A DNA stretch of 64,000 nt, from contig OY987244.1 of assembly GCA_963920765.1 (NCBI GenBank), positions 25,710,358-25,774,357 of the forward strand, written 5' to 3'. The notes beneath the pieces are model-generated. The model saw only the letters and a program-made list of their open reading frames with translations, had not been told where the DNA came from and made no database searches. Position numbers and translations under genes: made by a program. The stretch's first letter is position 1. Each line of letters opens with the position of its first letter. Source of the stretch: Ulota crispa. Lineage: Eukaryota; Streptophyta; Bryopsida; Orthotrichales; Orthotrichaceae. Below, one piece after another: positions 21,712 through 34,000 of the stretch.

Positions 21712-24700
21712 GGACAATAGGGGTAGTCACACCTCTAAGAATGAAACTTCTATGAAGAATGAGAAGTTGTGGAGTTGAGATAGGAGCCTATGGGAGCACT
21801 TCTCCATGGAAGAAGATGTGACTCCCCTTTTGTGGGTGTCAAAGAATGGGGAATAAATCTACTTTAAAAATGATGATGTAGTAAGAAAATAAGTTGCATT
21901 TGTACACTCAATTGAGCTCTCCAATTGCAAGGAGAGTGAAAACAAGAACAACAAGATGAAAAAAAAACACATATGAACAACAACTTTACATGTTAAATCT
22001 TTTTCACACCTATTCTTTCTTTGGAGGTGAAGAAAAAAACTTCTCAATCTTCAAAAAACGGGGCCTTGGCAAATCAAAGAGAGAGTGATACACGTTGAAA
22101 GTAAAGGAATTACAATTGATATCTATAGATTCTTAATTTTTTGAACCTTCTACGTACATTAGTATGAACATTTTTAGATTTGTTGGCTTAATTTGAATAT
22201 GTTAAAGAGCTTTGTATATTTTGATTTGAATATTGGATGTTGTCATTTTTTATATTATAAAGAGAGATTAGACTGTAAAACTTGTTAGTAAGAACCATAG
22301 GAAAATCATGCAGCTTGCTTCTAAGAAAGAGAATGGAGGTTTATTGGGCTAAATGGCTACTTGCTTAATTTTGAGTTTTAATGAAAAATAAAAGAAAATC
22401 AAATAGAGAATGGCCTACTTATGGTATTAAGTTTAAATTAGACTACAATTGCAATTAGGTACATTTACCTTACAACAAATTAGAGTAAGCCATGTTATAT
22501 TGAATTCCTTCTAGCAGTATTCTATAGAACTCTCACACCTTGTAGTTTTGAACTCTAATTTTGCATATCTATTTAAGATTACATACAATTTGATTTTTCT
22601 TACTTTAAACTATTACTCATTTTATAATGCAATTATGTGAAAAATAATCAATAATTACACTATCCAATGGAAACGCCTTTAATGTAACTACTGCTAAAAC
22701 CAAGCTTTTAAACGTCTCAATATAGTTCCTAGTATTGAATTGTCTTGATTTTCTTAAGATTTTGCACATTGGTGAATTCAAAGTGGAACTTACGATCTCA
22801 TGTTAAGAAGTTATAGATTTTAGGCAAGAATTTGTAAGTGTCAATTCTACAACAAGCATCAGAGCAAGAATGGGCGCACAAATGGGCCTTGACTTTCTTT
22901 CCAAATAAGTCAATTCAATGCATTGTAAAGAGATTGCCAACTCATAGATGTATGGTCATTTTGGGTCTAAATTGTCAAATTTTAGAGAGGTCAAATGAAG
23001 AAAACAAACACTTTAATAACTTCATTGGAAAAATTAGTGTCTTAGTTGGATGAACCACAGAACAGGATGAGCAACCATTTCAAAATGGCCACATTCTCCC
23101 TCTAATTTTCAGATTTTTCAAAAAGTAAAATTCTAGGCAAAAATCGCAGGGACTAGTTTTTCATTTTAGATTGATTTTGCATGATGGGGTCTTATTAAAC
23201 AGAGTCCAATATGCTCACAAACTACCAAAGAGACTACCACTTTCTTAAATTTTGCCTTTGATTTGTTGGTAAGTTTCTCAAAAACCTAGGGTCTCCCCCG
23301 TAGCATTAATTTTCTATCAACTTTCTCTCGTCTCTCATCTAAAGAGATTGTTTGCAGTTGGGGAATGCTATTTTGTGAGCGGGGATCCGTGAGCCGTGAG
23401 CCTAGATTTTTTGTCAAAATACTTAATTTCACCTATAATCATGTACTTAGGTTTCTATAATTGTGCATTTTAAACTTTTATTTTTTGAAAAAGTTAAATT
23501 TTTAAAGTTTTTTTATTGATTTTGAGATCAAAATTGATTCTTGCTCACCAAATCTTGGCTCACTCCTCACATGCTCACCATTTTACACTCACAAAATAGC
23601 GTTGTCTGTTTGCAATTACATTGAAGATTATGGGCACTCACCAACATCCTACAATTTTTAACTCACAACAAAGAATTGCTGTTGAACTCTCACTTTGCAA
23701 TCAAATATATTCAATTGCAAGAATGACTTGTACTACATTTTGTCCCCCTCACCTTTTGCGGCTTGTTTTTTGCTTATAACTTTTGCAAAAGAAGTCATAT
23801 TGACTTATCCTTTTAGAGTAACCTAAACATGCAAGTTATTGACGTTCAGTGATTTTTTGGTGTTTTCTAAAACTATTTTTCTATTTTTAAGCAACCCCCA
23901 AATAGGTGTCTACCTTGGCCATTTTGGGGGGTTTTGGTACTATTTTGGGTCCAAAAAAGCTTTTCTAGGGCTATGAATCAAGGATGTTGTTTATGGAGCA
24001 TGCTTACATGCATTTGTAGAAGGGTTTTGCAAAATTATAAATTCCATGGCATCTACATTGTCTCAAAGTGGGCATCCTATCTCCCTTCATTGGCAAAATA
24101 TGAAGAAATTCCTCAGCAAAGTAATTGTACCATGTGAATGTATTTAATGGGTTCTCAAATGGCCAATTTTTATTTTATTTTATTGAATTATTTTGCTATT
24201 TTCTAAAAAGCAAGAAAGAAATTGGCTTTTTGTTGGTGATTTTGTTTTGTGCATAACTTTTAGAATAAAAAATTTCTAGGTCTGAATTTTCACAAGTATG
24301 CTATTTTAAGTGCTTTACAAATTGTCCATATTTTATTTTATTTAAAAAATATATATTTCAAAAGCTCATAGTACTTCAGAGTACTACATAGTACTAAGGG
24401 TGTTTGAGACAAAATTGGTAGGTCATTCTTGCAACTACCCATATACACTATTCAACATCAGTAGACATGTACATAATAATTTGGGGTTTTTTACCACATT
24501 CTATTTCAATAAAAAGTAACATTAAAAGAACTACAATTAATTTAACAAAATTAAGAAAACAAGAAGATATGAGATTCCAAATGTACAACAACATTTTGGT
24601 TTGCGTTTTAGTTTTTGGATTGTGTGTTGGTTTTTGGGTTGTGTGTCAATTTTTTGATTTACGTGTTGGTTTTTAAGTTGCTTGTTATTTTTAGTTTTGG

Positions 24701-25836
24701 GTATGCCTATGCTTGCCCCCAAATTAGATGTCCATTTTTGGTAGGGTAGGTAGCCATAGTAATAATTTGATGACTAGCTTCGCAGAACACAAGGACAAGC
24801 TAACACCAAATTTGTTCAGGGAAAGTCCAAAATAGCTAAAGTTTGTAAACTAAAGTCAAACTTAAGGTAAATAACACTTGATTAAGGAAATGTGAGCATA
24901 AGGTTATGACAAAGGTTTATCAATTTAGAAATTGGAATAAATAGACTTGTGCATATCTCCTATGTGTGAGTTCTAGTAAATAATAATCAGTCCATTACAT
25001 ATGAATGCAATCCCATGCAAATGCTGTAATTCTATCAAGAAGTAAAAATGAGATTATGAGTAATCAACATTCATTAAAACAAGCATAGGCTATTTTCTTT
25101 GGCAATTGTCGCAATCAGTAACCAAAAGAAAACCTATGTCAATAAACCGAGGCAATTGTCATTTCATTTAATGTCATATCAATCTGACAAAGCTATGGTT
25201 TGGTTGTAAATTGTTAGTCAATAGCCATGCGTTAGTACAGTAATTCATTTCATTTTAGTAACCATATATAGTTTGATTAATTTCCATGCTAAACCACAAT
25301 CTGTATCAGCATGTCAATGGCCTACCTAGAAAGGATTTAGAGAAGGAGTTAATCAATCCAATATTCTTCTCTTCATTTGTTTATAGCCATCGGTTTCCAT
25401 TACATATTGTATAAGCTATTCAATCATTTTGTTTCTATAGAATAATTCTATTTTATCTATATCTTAGTTAATAGACATTGCAATTGGTCAATAGCTAGTT
25501 CAACTCTATCTGAGAACATTGACTCTATTTACTATTGCCTTAGTTTCTATCATAGAAACTATCATGTAATCAATACAAGGATAAATAATAATCTATTCAA
25601 TTGCCATCTACTCTCACTTGCAGTGTATTGTAATTTATAAGAATTGGTACTTAGTTATAATCTCCTGCTTCACGCTCCTGGCTATAGCTTTCTCCTTGTT
25701 CCATTATTTAATCATAAAAAGCACACGCAAAGAATCACTCTCAGATCATGGCCATCATCTTCTTACTCAAGCATCACATTACTTCATCTTCATCATCACA
25801 ATTAGATTATAGCCTTTCTCTCAGATTTAACAACCT
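21712..25836. other. 4.1 kb AT-rich, no gene recognised
   Basis: All open frames are short and translate to low-complexity sequence without conserved motifs. The stretch 24590-24690 has irregular TTGTGTGTTGGTTTTT-like repeats. Nothing else stands out. Confidence 0.5.
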
Positions 25837-25999
25837 GAGCACTAGTAGAAAACTCCTTCCAAAACAACAGAAAACCAACAGTTTCTTGTTGATTTGGGCA
25901 CTGGCCCACGCTAATTCACTAATTTAACAGAATTCTGTAAAAAACTAAATACGTTCTGTTGATTTGGACACCATTGTCTAAATCAACAGAAATTTTGGA

Positions 26000-26470
26000 A
26001 TCTTTTGAAGATCTTTTGGGAATTTTTTGTGAATCTTTAAGAATCTTCAAAAATCTTTCGGGAATCATTGAGAATCTTTTCAGGATTTTTAAGAATATTT
26101 AAGAATCATTTTGAGATTTTAGAATCTTTGAGAATCTTTTAGGAATCTTCATGAATCTTTGGAAATCTTTTGGAATCTTTTCAAGTTTTTTTGGAATGTT
26201 TGAGAATGTTTGAGAATCTTTGAGAATCTTTCAAGAATCTTTGAGAATCTTTCAAGAATCTTTGAGAATCTTTCAGGAATCTTTGAGAATCATTTGAAAT
26301 CTTTGGGAATCTTTTCAAGTTTTTTTGGAATCTTTGAGAATGTTTGAGAACAATTGAGAATCTTTGAGAATCTTTGGGAATCTTTTGAGAATCTTTTTTG
26401 AAATTCAAAAAGTCTTTGAAAATCTCTAAGAATTTTCAAGAACCTTTTTGGAATCTTTGAGAGTCTTTTT
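26000..26470. repeat. Degenerate GAATCTTT(GA) tandem repeat
   Basis: Dozens of GAATCTTTGAGAATCTTT variants, with longer sub-periods such as CAAGTTTTTTTGGAATGTTTGAG. Part of the CACTA-ended element's interior. Confidence 0.9.
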
Positions 26471-27331
26471 AAAATCTTTATGAAATTTGTTAAAGTACTT
26501 CAAAATACTTATAGAAATAGAATCTCTTAGACTGAATTAGAGTCCTTTAGGAATCTTTTTGTGAATCATCAAAATACTTTCAAAAATACTTTCACAATAG
26601 TTTAGGTTTGTTTTTGAAATCTTTCTAAAACCTTTTTGGACCTCATTAAATTTTTTTGAAGTTTTCAAAAATAAAAGAAGTTTTCAAAAAAAAAAAATCT
26701 TTTAGAAGTTTGAGTGTACATTGACTGGTTTTATTTTCTTTACTTTTCACAATTTGGTAAGATTTAAACTTAGCAGCCTTCAAAGTCAAGTAAAAACATG
26801 ACCATAGTAACAAAAAACTCAACATTTTTTTGTTGATCTACATACTTTTGGACACAACTTCACTAATTCAACAAAATTTTATATAGAAAGTACAACATTT
26901 TGTTGTTTTAAATACCAAAATTTCTTTACAAACAAATATAAATGATGCTCCTCAATTCTTTGAAGAAATCATAAATGTCCCTTAAGGATTAAAAGTACCA
27001 AAAATATCTTTGTGTTACATGATAACCAAGTGTATAGTTTAATGCAAATTCTTACAAGAAACCAAAGGTGATATTTACATTTCAAATAACACAAGGATAT
27101 ATTTAACATTTCAAAATAGAAGAGTTATTTTATTAATTTTCCAAAATAAAAGGAGTATAACTGATATTCCTACAAAAAATTAGGACTATTTTTTATGTTT
27201 CACATATTTTCGGCGTAAACTTGATATTTTGAAAGACTTAAAGGGTATTTTTAGTAATTTTCCTTCTATTACTAACCAAATGAATTAAAGAAAAACAATC
27301 TTATAAAATATTTTTATAAGCTTTAAAAGAT

Positions 27332-27744
27332 GGGAATTGATATGTGTACCACACTCTTCCAATTACTATACCACACCACAAGGTAAATTTTTGATTTCTA
27401 CCATCAAAAAGTTGAATTTGAGAATTTTGAATTCAGATTTGGACTTAGAGACCATGGTATTGTCTAGAACCATAAAAAAAGTTGCAATTCAACAACACCC
27501 AATGAAAATGCGTAGTTAGGGAGAAATTTGTTAATTTTACTTTTGTTTGTAAAAAAAGATAAGCTTTTTCATTGGGTGTTGTTGAATTGCAACTTTTTTT
27601 ATGGTCTTAGACAATACCATGGTTTCTAAGTCCAAATTTGAATTCAAAATTCTCAAACTCAAATTTTTGATGGTAGAAATCTAAAATTTACCCCAAGGGT
27701 GTGGTACAAAAGTTCAAAGGGTGTGGTTCACATATTAATGCCCT
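27332..27744. repeat. Nested foldback element, GGGAATTGATATG family
   Basis: Arms pair through ACCATGGTATTGTCTA / TAGACAATACCATGG and GTTGCAATTCAACAACACCC / its inverse. About 413 bp, almost the same length as the relative at 10501-10912. Confidence 0.85.
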
Positions 27745-28261
27745 TACAGAATATCCAAAACTATTCAAAAGTCAATAGAATTTTGATTTTATAATTGCAA
27801 GGATTTAATTTCGTAACTTTTCACGACTTCATGTTATTTGAATCTATCAAACTATGGAGGCTATTTTAACAAAATAAGGTTCTTTTTACAAAAAAACTAA
27901 CACTAAATAATATTTATTAATGAATCCAACCTTTGCCTGCAACAATCCTTATGAGATTTGTGAATTCCAAAAAAAATTTATAAACAAAATCAAAAGGATG
28001 GAAACAAACAATTTATTTAAAATTTCTGAACACCTTCTCTGATTTTATCTCATAACTTTTGATAAAAAGATTGAAATCCAAAAAAAATTGTTGGAGGTGA
28101 AAGTAAAATACATTTACCAACTTTTCTTTGTTCAAAGTTTTCTGAAAAAAAGTTCTTTAATGGGCGAAAATAGCCTCCAAAGTCTACTGCATTACTAAAG
28201 ACATGAACATTTAATGTACAAATAGAATTAAGACACTCATGCATGCATGTGCATTTGCACA

Positions 28262-28332
28262 TTCTCTAGTGGTTTAGAGAATGTGTTAAGGTTGTGGAGT
28301 GTGAGAGGAGAGGTGGAGGGTTCAAACCCCGC
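28262..28332 (+). repeat. tRNA-like (SINE-type) head
   Basis: CTAGTGGTTTAGAGAATGTG resembles a tRNA D-arm/A box, and GGTTCAAACCC about 50 bases later resembles a B box. Spacing fits an internal pol III promoter. The rest does not fold as a tRNA, so it is a SINE-like remnant rather than a tRNA gene. Confidence 0.55.
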
Positions 28333-28350
28333 TACCGGCAGCTGCCCGAG

Positions 28351-28720
28351 AGTTCGGGCAGCTGCCCCAAAAAGTTCGGGCAGCCGCCCCAAAAAGTTCG
28401 GGCAGCCGCCCCAAAAAGTTCGGGCAGCCGCCCCAAAAAGTTCGGGCAGCCGCCCCAAAAAGTTCGGGCAGCCGCCCCAAAAAGTTCGGGCAGCCGCCCC
28501 AAAAAGTTCGGGCAGCCGCCCCAAAAAGTTCGGGCAGCCGCCCCAAAAAGTTCGGGCAGCCGCCCCAAAAAGTTCGGGCAGCCGCCCCAAAAAGTTCGGG
28601 CAGCCGCCCCAAAAAGTTCGGGCAGCCGCCCCAAAAAGTTCGGGCAGCCGCCCCAAAAAGTTCGGGCAGCCGCCCCAAAAAGTTCGGGCAGCCGCCCCAA
28701 AAAGTTCGGGCAGCTGCCCA
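28351..28720. repeat. 22-bp GC-rich minisatellite, 17 units
   Basis: Units of AGTTCGGGCAGC(C/T)G plus CCCCAAAA repeat at exactly 22 bp. Units 2-16 look identical by eye. The first and last carry CAGCTG, making GGGCAGCTGCCC a perfect palindrome, whereas inner units carry CAGCCG. Each unit can form a GGGC(AGC)GCCC hairpin. Because 22 is not a multiple of 3, all frames stay open and produce false ORFs on both strands. Confidence 0.97.
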
Positions 28721-28974
28721 TCCCCCTAAAAAGTTTACATTTTCTTAAAATATTAACAAATCCTATGAAAAAAAAATTTAAAAATGAGAAGAAATAGAAT
28801 TGAACAACATAAAATAAGTAATAGAAATCAACAACAAATTAACAGAAAACTGTAAATAATCAACAGAAAATCAACAGAAAAGTACCCAAATCAACTTGAC
28901 CAAATTCACAGAAAAAATCAACAGTTTTTGGTTGAAATTCTGTTGATTTTGTGCTGAATTTTCTACTAGTGGAG

Positions 28975-29286
28975 CTATATCCTCACAAGCTTCAATTATA
29001 ATCAACAACCACTCTAATATAATCAACACTAAATCTCTTAGAAGCATCTCACTTCTTTAAATTAATTTGTGCATTGAGTTTGCAATTACACTTCTGTCAA
29101 TTGCCTTAAGCATTTTGCTTTTGAAGCACTCGCATGATTACTGCTAACAATCCTGACAATGATTTGGAGCAACTTCTTTCAAGTTAATTCTCTCTCTGTC
29201 TATTGCCTTTGATTTACAGTTAGTTCAATATCGCATCTTGCCACCTGCAAGGCATTCATTCATGAATTAACCAATCAACTATTGTC
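28975..29286. other. AT-rich intergenic, nothing recognised
   Basis: No gene, RNA or repeat boundary found. Confidence 0.45.
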
Positions 29287-29365
29287 TTAACCCCTCATCA
29301 CCCGAGCTTTCCAAAATACACTGAAATGGGGCGTTTTTTTTGCCCCTCGAGCGTTGAGGGGTTAA
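29287..29365. mobile_element. 79-bp TTAA-bounded micro-element
   Basis: TTAACCCCTCATCACCCGAG at the left and the inverse-like CGAGCGTTGAGGGGTTAA at the right. It is the smallest member of the TTAA-CCCC set. Confidence 0.65.
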
Positions 29366-29959
29366 ACTCCCAATCTCTAAGACACTCTCATTGGCTATAG
29401 TCTCTGCTTCTATGAACAAGTATTAAAATAGATTATAGCATCACCTCTCACAAGTTTAACAAACAATCACTCTCTATCTATAATCTATACACTCACTCTT
29501 TGAGTCAAATTGGCCATTGCCTCTGTCACAAGTCAAATAAGTTTACAACAATCACATTCATAAAGTACTGATTAAACACATTGGCCTTGCTATTTGCAAG
29601 CTAGAATCAATAATCAAACATACATAGAATATTACCTTCCACAATCTTCACTAATTAGAAGCATACATATTAATAAAACAAGATACAAAAACAAAAAAAC
29701 ACAAAGAAAAATATTGCAAGGGAAGTCAGATCTAAATTTTGCTCCAAGTAAAATAGGAATGTCGATAGCCTTATATGTTCTGACTCTCTATTTCTGCCTA
29801 ACTTCCCTAACCGCATAACTAACTACCCATCCATAGCCTAATGTCCATTCACAAGACAATTGATCATGTATTCACACTATACTTCAAAACTGGTGTGCAC
29901 TTCACTTCCATTTACACTTTAGAAATCAAATGCAAACCCAAAAATAAAAAATGTCAATT
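29366..29959. other. AT-rich intergenic, nothing recognised
   Basis: No gene, RNA or repeat boundary found. Confidence 0.45.
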
Positions 29960-30360
29960 ATAGTAATTCATAAGGTGACACTTTAAGGGATGATGTGCTT
30001 TTTAATGGGCTTTCTAAGATAGGATTTCTTTTTGTAATTTGTAGATAAAGAGAAATAGATGTCAAATGTAACACAATTTTTTTTGTATTTTTTGAAGCAT
30101 TGTTGGATTGTTGATGAATTTTCAAAGTTTTATGTAGTAGGCACCTATTGTGACTCTAGGTCTCCCGTAAACCGTTTCCTCCAACTTATGAAGAGATGAG
30201 ATGAAACCAAGGAATATGATTGCCTCTTACAATAAAATACACTTTTTCTTCTATGACTTAAAGAGGTCCATCTCAGAACCATTTCATATCCATTCCTCAA
30301 ACTATCTATGAGATGTTTTATGTGAGATGGTTGCAATTTAAACTACCTACCTTACATCCA
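29960..30360. repeat. Dispersed repeat, copy 1 (partner 49905-50292)
   Basis: Collinear with 49905-50292 through gaagcattgttggattgttgat, GTGACTCTAG, AGAGATGAG(A/G)TGAAACC and GACTTAAAGAGGTCCAT. The partner ends CTACCTACCTTA. Confidence 0.8.
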
Positions 30361-30520
30361 ACTCTTGAGTAAAGTTTCACTTTGTTGACATCAAATCTCC
30401 TGAATAAGATATACTGCTATATAAACATGGCATTTCTTAGTAAACCAAGACTTGAGACAAAATTTGAACCAGAAGTCCCAATCTTCAACTTTCCACCAAT
30501 GAGACTCTTAGCTTTCTGTG

Positions 30521-30585
30521 AAACTTGTGACTTGTGACTTGGGACTTGGGCCTTGGGACTTGGGACGTGGGACGTGGGGGCACAA
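30521..30585. repeat. GACTTGG/GACTTGT heptamer microsatellite
   Basis: Imperfect 7-bp units (gacttgt, gacttgg, gccttgg, gacgtgg). Confidence 0.8.
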
Positions 30586-30816
30586 CTAGAACCGCCCCCC
30601 TTGGAGTTATGCAAAGGTGTTTTTAAACTCCTGTAAGCTTACCTTCTTCTGAAAGCCGGCTTTGACACTCTCTGTGAGTGCGTCGAGATCCCCGGACTCC
30701 GAATCTCACCAGTGTCAAATCTGGAAATAAGTTTATAAATTCAAACTTCAAAATCCCTGTGAAATCGAAAAGACCTCCTGCGGTATTTACAATGCTAACA
30801 AACCCCAAACAAAAAA

Positions 30817-31005
30817 GTGTTTTCCATGGTGACCAAAGTCTTGTAAAAGTGTTTTCCATGGTGACCAAAGTCTTGTAAAAGTGTTTTCCGTGGTGACCAA
30901 AGTCTTGTAAAAGTGTTTTCCATGGTGACCAAAGTCTTGTAAAAGTGTTTTCCATGGTGACCAAAGTCTTGTAAAAGTATTTTTCATGGTGACCGAAGTC
31001 TTGTT
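30817..31005. repeat. 32-bp minisatellite at the 3' end of the CAN gene
   Basis: About six units beginning GTGTTTTCCATGGTGACC and ending GTCTTGTAAAA, starting at 30817, 30849, 30881, 30913, 30945 and 30977. The duplicate locus has a single unit (about 46317-46350), so the expansion is private to this copy. Confidence 0.92.
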
Positions 31006-31047
31006 GTGGCAGAAAAGAGAAAGCTTATTTTTGTTTTGCTGTGGTGA

Positions 31048-34000
31048 CTAGGCACCTTCAATCCGGAAGGAACCCTCTTTCTTCTCTTTCTTGATCCTTT
31101 TTCTAAAATCCCAAGGTGCCTCTGGGTTTGGGTTGGCCCACAATCCAATGCAAGCTTCTTTTGCGGCCCTATGCCACTGCATAAGCACACATGTCACAAA
31201 TCAAACAAGGTTGTACTATAAGAACCAGTAACTAAACTCATCACAACTATTACCAAATTTTTTACACAAAGATATTTGAATATTGTAGCATATCTAGTAT
31301 AAGGTAATGTAAGATGAAGAGAGCAATAGGGATCTCCCTTGATAAAAAAAAACAAAACTTTCTCAATGGGCTTTGCCTAAGGTAGGAGGCTCTAATTCGG
31401 ACCAGGGCTCTAATTCGGTGCACTTCTAGAAAGGGCCAACATGTTCTTTCATATATTTATTACTGTCATTGATGAGTTAGGTGGGCTTAGCAAGTTAACC
31501 TAATTTGCTAAGCCCACCTAACTCATCAATGACATTTATAGATATATGAAAGAACATGTTGGCCCTTCCTAGAAGTGAACCAAATTAGAGCCCTGGTCCG
31601 AATTAGAGCCTCCTACCTTACAACATCAATGCTTGTTGGAATTGAATTTGAATTTTGTAGCACATTTAAGATAGCAGTAATTTTTTAAACAACCTACGGA
31701 AATCACATTTGGGGCAAAAACAAAACTTTGCACACATTTACTATAGTAAAACATTATTGTCATGGAGCCAACATTAGTAGACCATTTTCTGAAATCTGAT
31801 AGAAACAAGGGTCTTTGGGAACTAAGTAACATGATTGTGGAACCAAGCTTTGACATTGTAACTTACACTAGTCCAGCTTTCAAATGCGGCTTTTTTACCA
31901 ATGCAAGTTATTGTATTGAAAAACAAAAGTTTGGGTGAGGGTACTTTAAGAAAATAGATTACAAGTGATAAGATAGCCAACAAACATGTTATTATCCAAA
32001 GTTTTCCTACAAGAACCTCACATTCTAATACAATATTAGAAAGCAAAAAACCAGTATTCTAATCCAACAATTCTACAATGCTGCAAGCAAAATCACAACT
32101 TGGCAATATGATTTTATAAAATACAAACCTCTCAAAGTTAGAGCACTGCAACCTAGTTTGTAAGGTAGTTCTGTACCTCTGCAAAAGTTTCACGTTTATC
32201 AAAGTGCTCGTAGTGCCATACCGAACCTTTTTTCAGGAGCACCTCCTAAAAAATAAACTCAATTCCCAAAATTTAATGTTAGTTGACCATGGTGTAGTTG
32301 AATTTTAAATCAAATCTTTCAATACAAAGTTTCCACAAAGTAGACCAACAACTGTTGTTATTCTTCAATTTCAAAAAAATGGGGTACATTGACACTCCAA
32401 AAATGACACCAAATAGAAATAATTAACACTTAGGGTCTCATTTAATTCACAAGAAATGACATTGTAGGTGTCATTTAAAGCTTTTGGTATCATTTTTGAG
32501 GTGTCATTATGTCCCACCTCTCCATTAGACAACGCGGTTAACAAAGTGTCATTTGCTAATATTAGACATATTTCAAATCACACAATGTTAAGAGAATATT
32601 TGTATAGTCACAACAACTATAGGAAGATCTCTTTTTGTTGTTGAGAAGCTTTTATATGATATTCATGACCACAAGAAGACCAATTTATAAATCTAACTTA
32701 CTAAGAAATTGGGGCTTTCTCCACCTAATTTTTCTCTCCAATGAAATTGCTTGGCTAATTGATTTGACCCTAGCCATGGACACACCTTACATCTTACCCT
32801 CTTTCTTGTAAACAAAGCTGCATATTACACTTGAAGGGTATCTACCAAAGGATTTTGCAATATGTTCCTTTGTCATGATATATCAAAACAACACAATTTC
32901 ACAAAAGACCTTGTTAATTTCATATCTCTATCTATCTAATAAAGCATTAGATGTATATTAATCACTGGAAATTTGGAAAGAGAAGAGGGAGGGAGAGGAA
33001 AAGGAAGGAGGGAAATAGAGGGTGAAAAATTGCGGAAAAAGAGAAACAAAGAAGATGTGATGGCATAAAGAGCCAGCAAGACCACTATATCTATTGAAAT
33101 TATGAAAATGTGAGAAATAATTTTGTTTTCGAATAAAAAATTACAATCAGTGCAAAAAATACCTGTATAAATATGTCGTTGCAATAAATATCGCCAACTT
33201 TTCTCCCATACTTGTCTGTGTTATACACACGAATCAATAGCTGTTGATCCTTGACAAGGCCCCTAAGCACATCCCTTGCTTCCACGCCATACTGTTGCTT
33301 AATCTCTGGTGCATCCACACCCCTGCACAAGGTGAAAAATGTGGTGAAATGAGAGATACAAGTTAGTGACACAACAATTGCTAAAGAGAATTCAATTGGT
33401 CTTTCAACTACCACAACCAAAAAAACTCAAAAATCCCTAAAAAAAATAGGACTGATCTAGAGAGAGGAGGGGGGGTTAAGTACCTCAAGCGAATATTATA
33501 CTTGCGTGCTAGGCACCAAGTCCCATCATTCTTTCTATCAAACACCCTGAGAGCATCGCCAAAACTTCTCATTTTGAAAACAGCTAATGTAATTGACCAT
33601 ATTGTAAGGAAAAAAGTATAGTCCATAATGGCTCCTACATTAACATTACTTGTGTTGATTAAAACATAAATAAAATTGGTGAAACCTCCTTATGATCTAC
33701 TCAATATTGCTTATACAAAGAACAAAAGTCCAACTTATATTTCTTGGTTCTAAACTTAGGTTATATTTGAATAAAAAAGGGGGACATCTTAGCCATGCAA
33801 GACCAAACAACTCCTATGAGATCGATTGCTAAGAAAAACACCACAATGCTTCCCTTCAATCTCAATCCTCCATGATCATGAAGTTGTTGATTCTTTGTTC
33901 ATGGTAAATTTTCCTAGGATTTAAGAGATTAGGGCTTAGGGGTTTAGGGTTTAAGGATTTGGAAGCAAGGACAGACTTGTATTCTGCAGCCTCGATTTTC

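Larger units (their letters stand above)
25840..28971. mobile_element. CACTA-ended DNA element, 3.1 kb, non-autonomous
   Basis: Left end CACTAGTAGAAAA at 25840 and exact inverse TTTTCTACTAGTG ending at 28971. Identical flanking triplets GAG (25837-25839 and 28972-28974) are the 3-bp duplication typical of En/Spm elements. Both ends hold several copies of an AATCAACAGAA / TTCTGTTGATT word, as expected for subterminal transposase-binding repeats. There is no transposase: the interior is filled with simple repeats, a nested foldback, a tRNA-like head and a minisatellite. It would depend on an enzyme supplied elsewhere. Confidence 0.9.

Noticed and set aside
28262..28332. A functional tRNA gene
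   Set aside because: A- and B-box-like words are present but no acceptor or anticodon stem can be folded.
28351..28720. Possible CRISPR-like array (regular repeats)
   Set aside because: The 22-bp units abut with no unique spacers, in a eukaryotic nuclear setting. It is a minisatellite.
28237..28797. Several overlapping 118-167 codon frames on both strands
   Set aside because: They are all readings of the 22-bp minisatellite; a 22-bp unit without stops is open in every frame. No conserved domain.
31822..32046. Short minus-strand frames in CAN introns (also 33100-33184, 34275-34809)
   Set aside because: Intronic or read-through extensions of real exons; the exon joins given for CAN account for the conserved parts.
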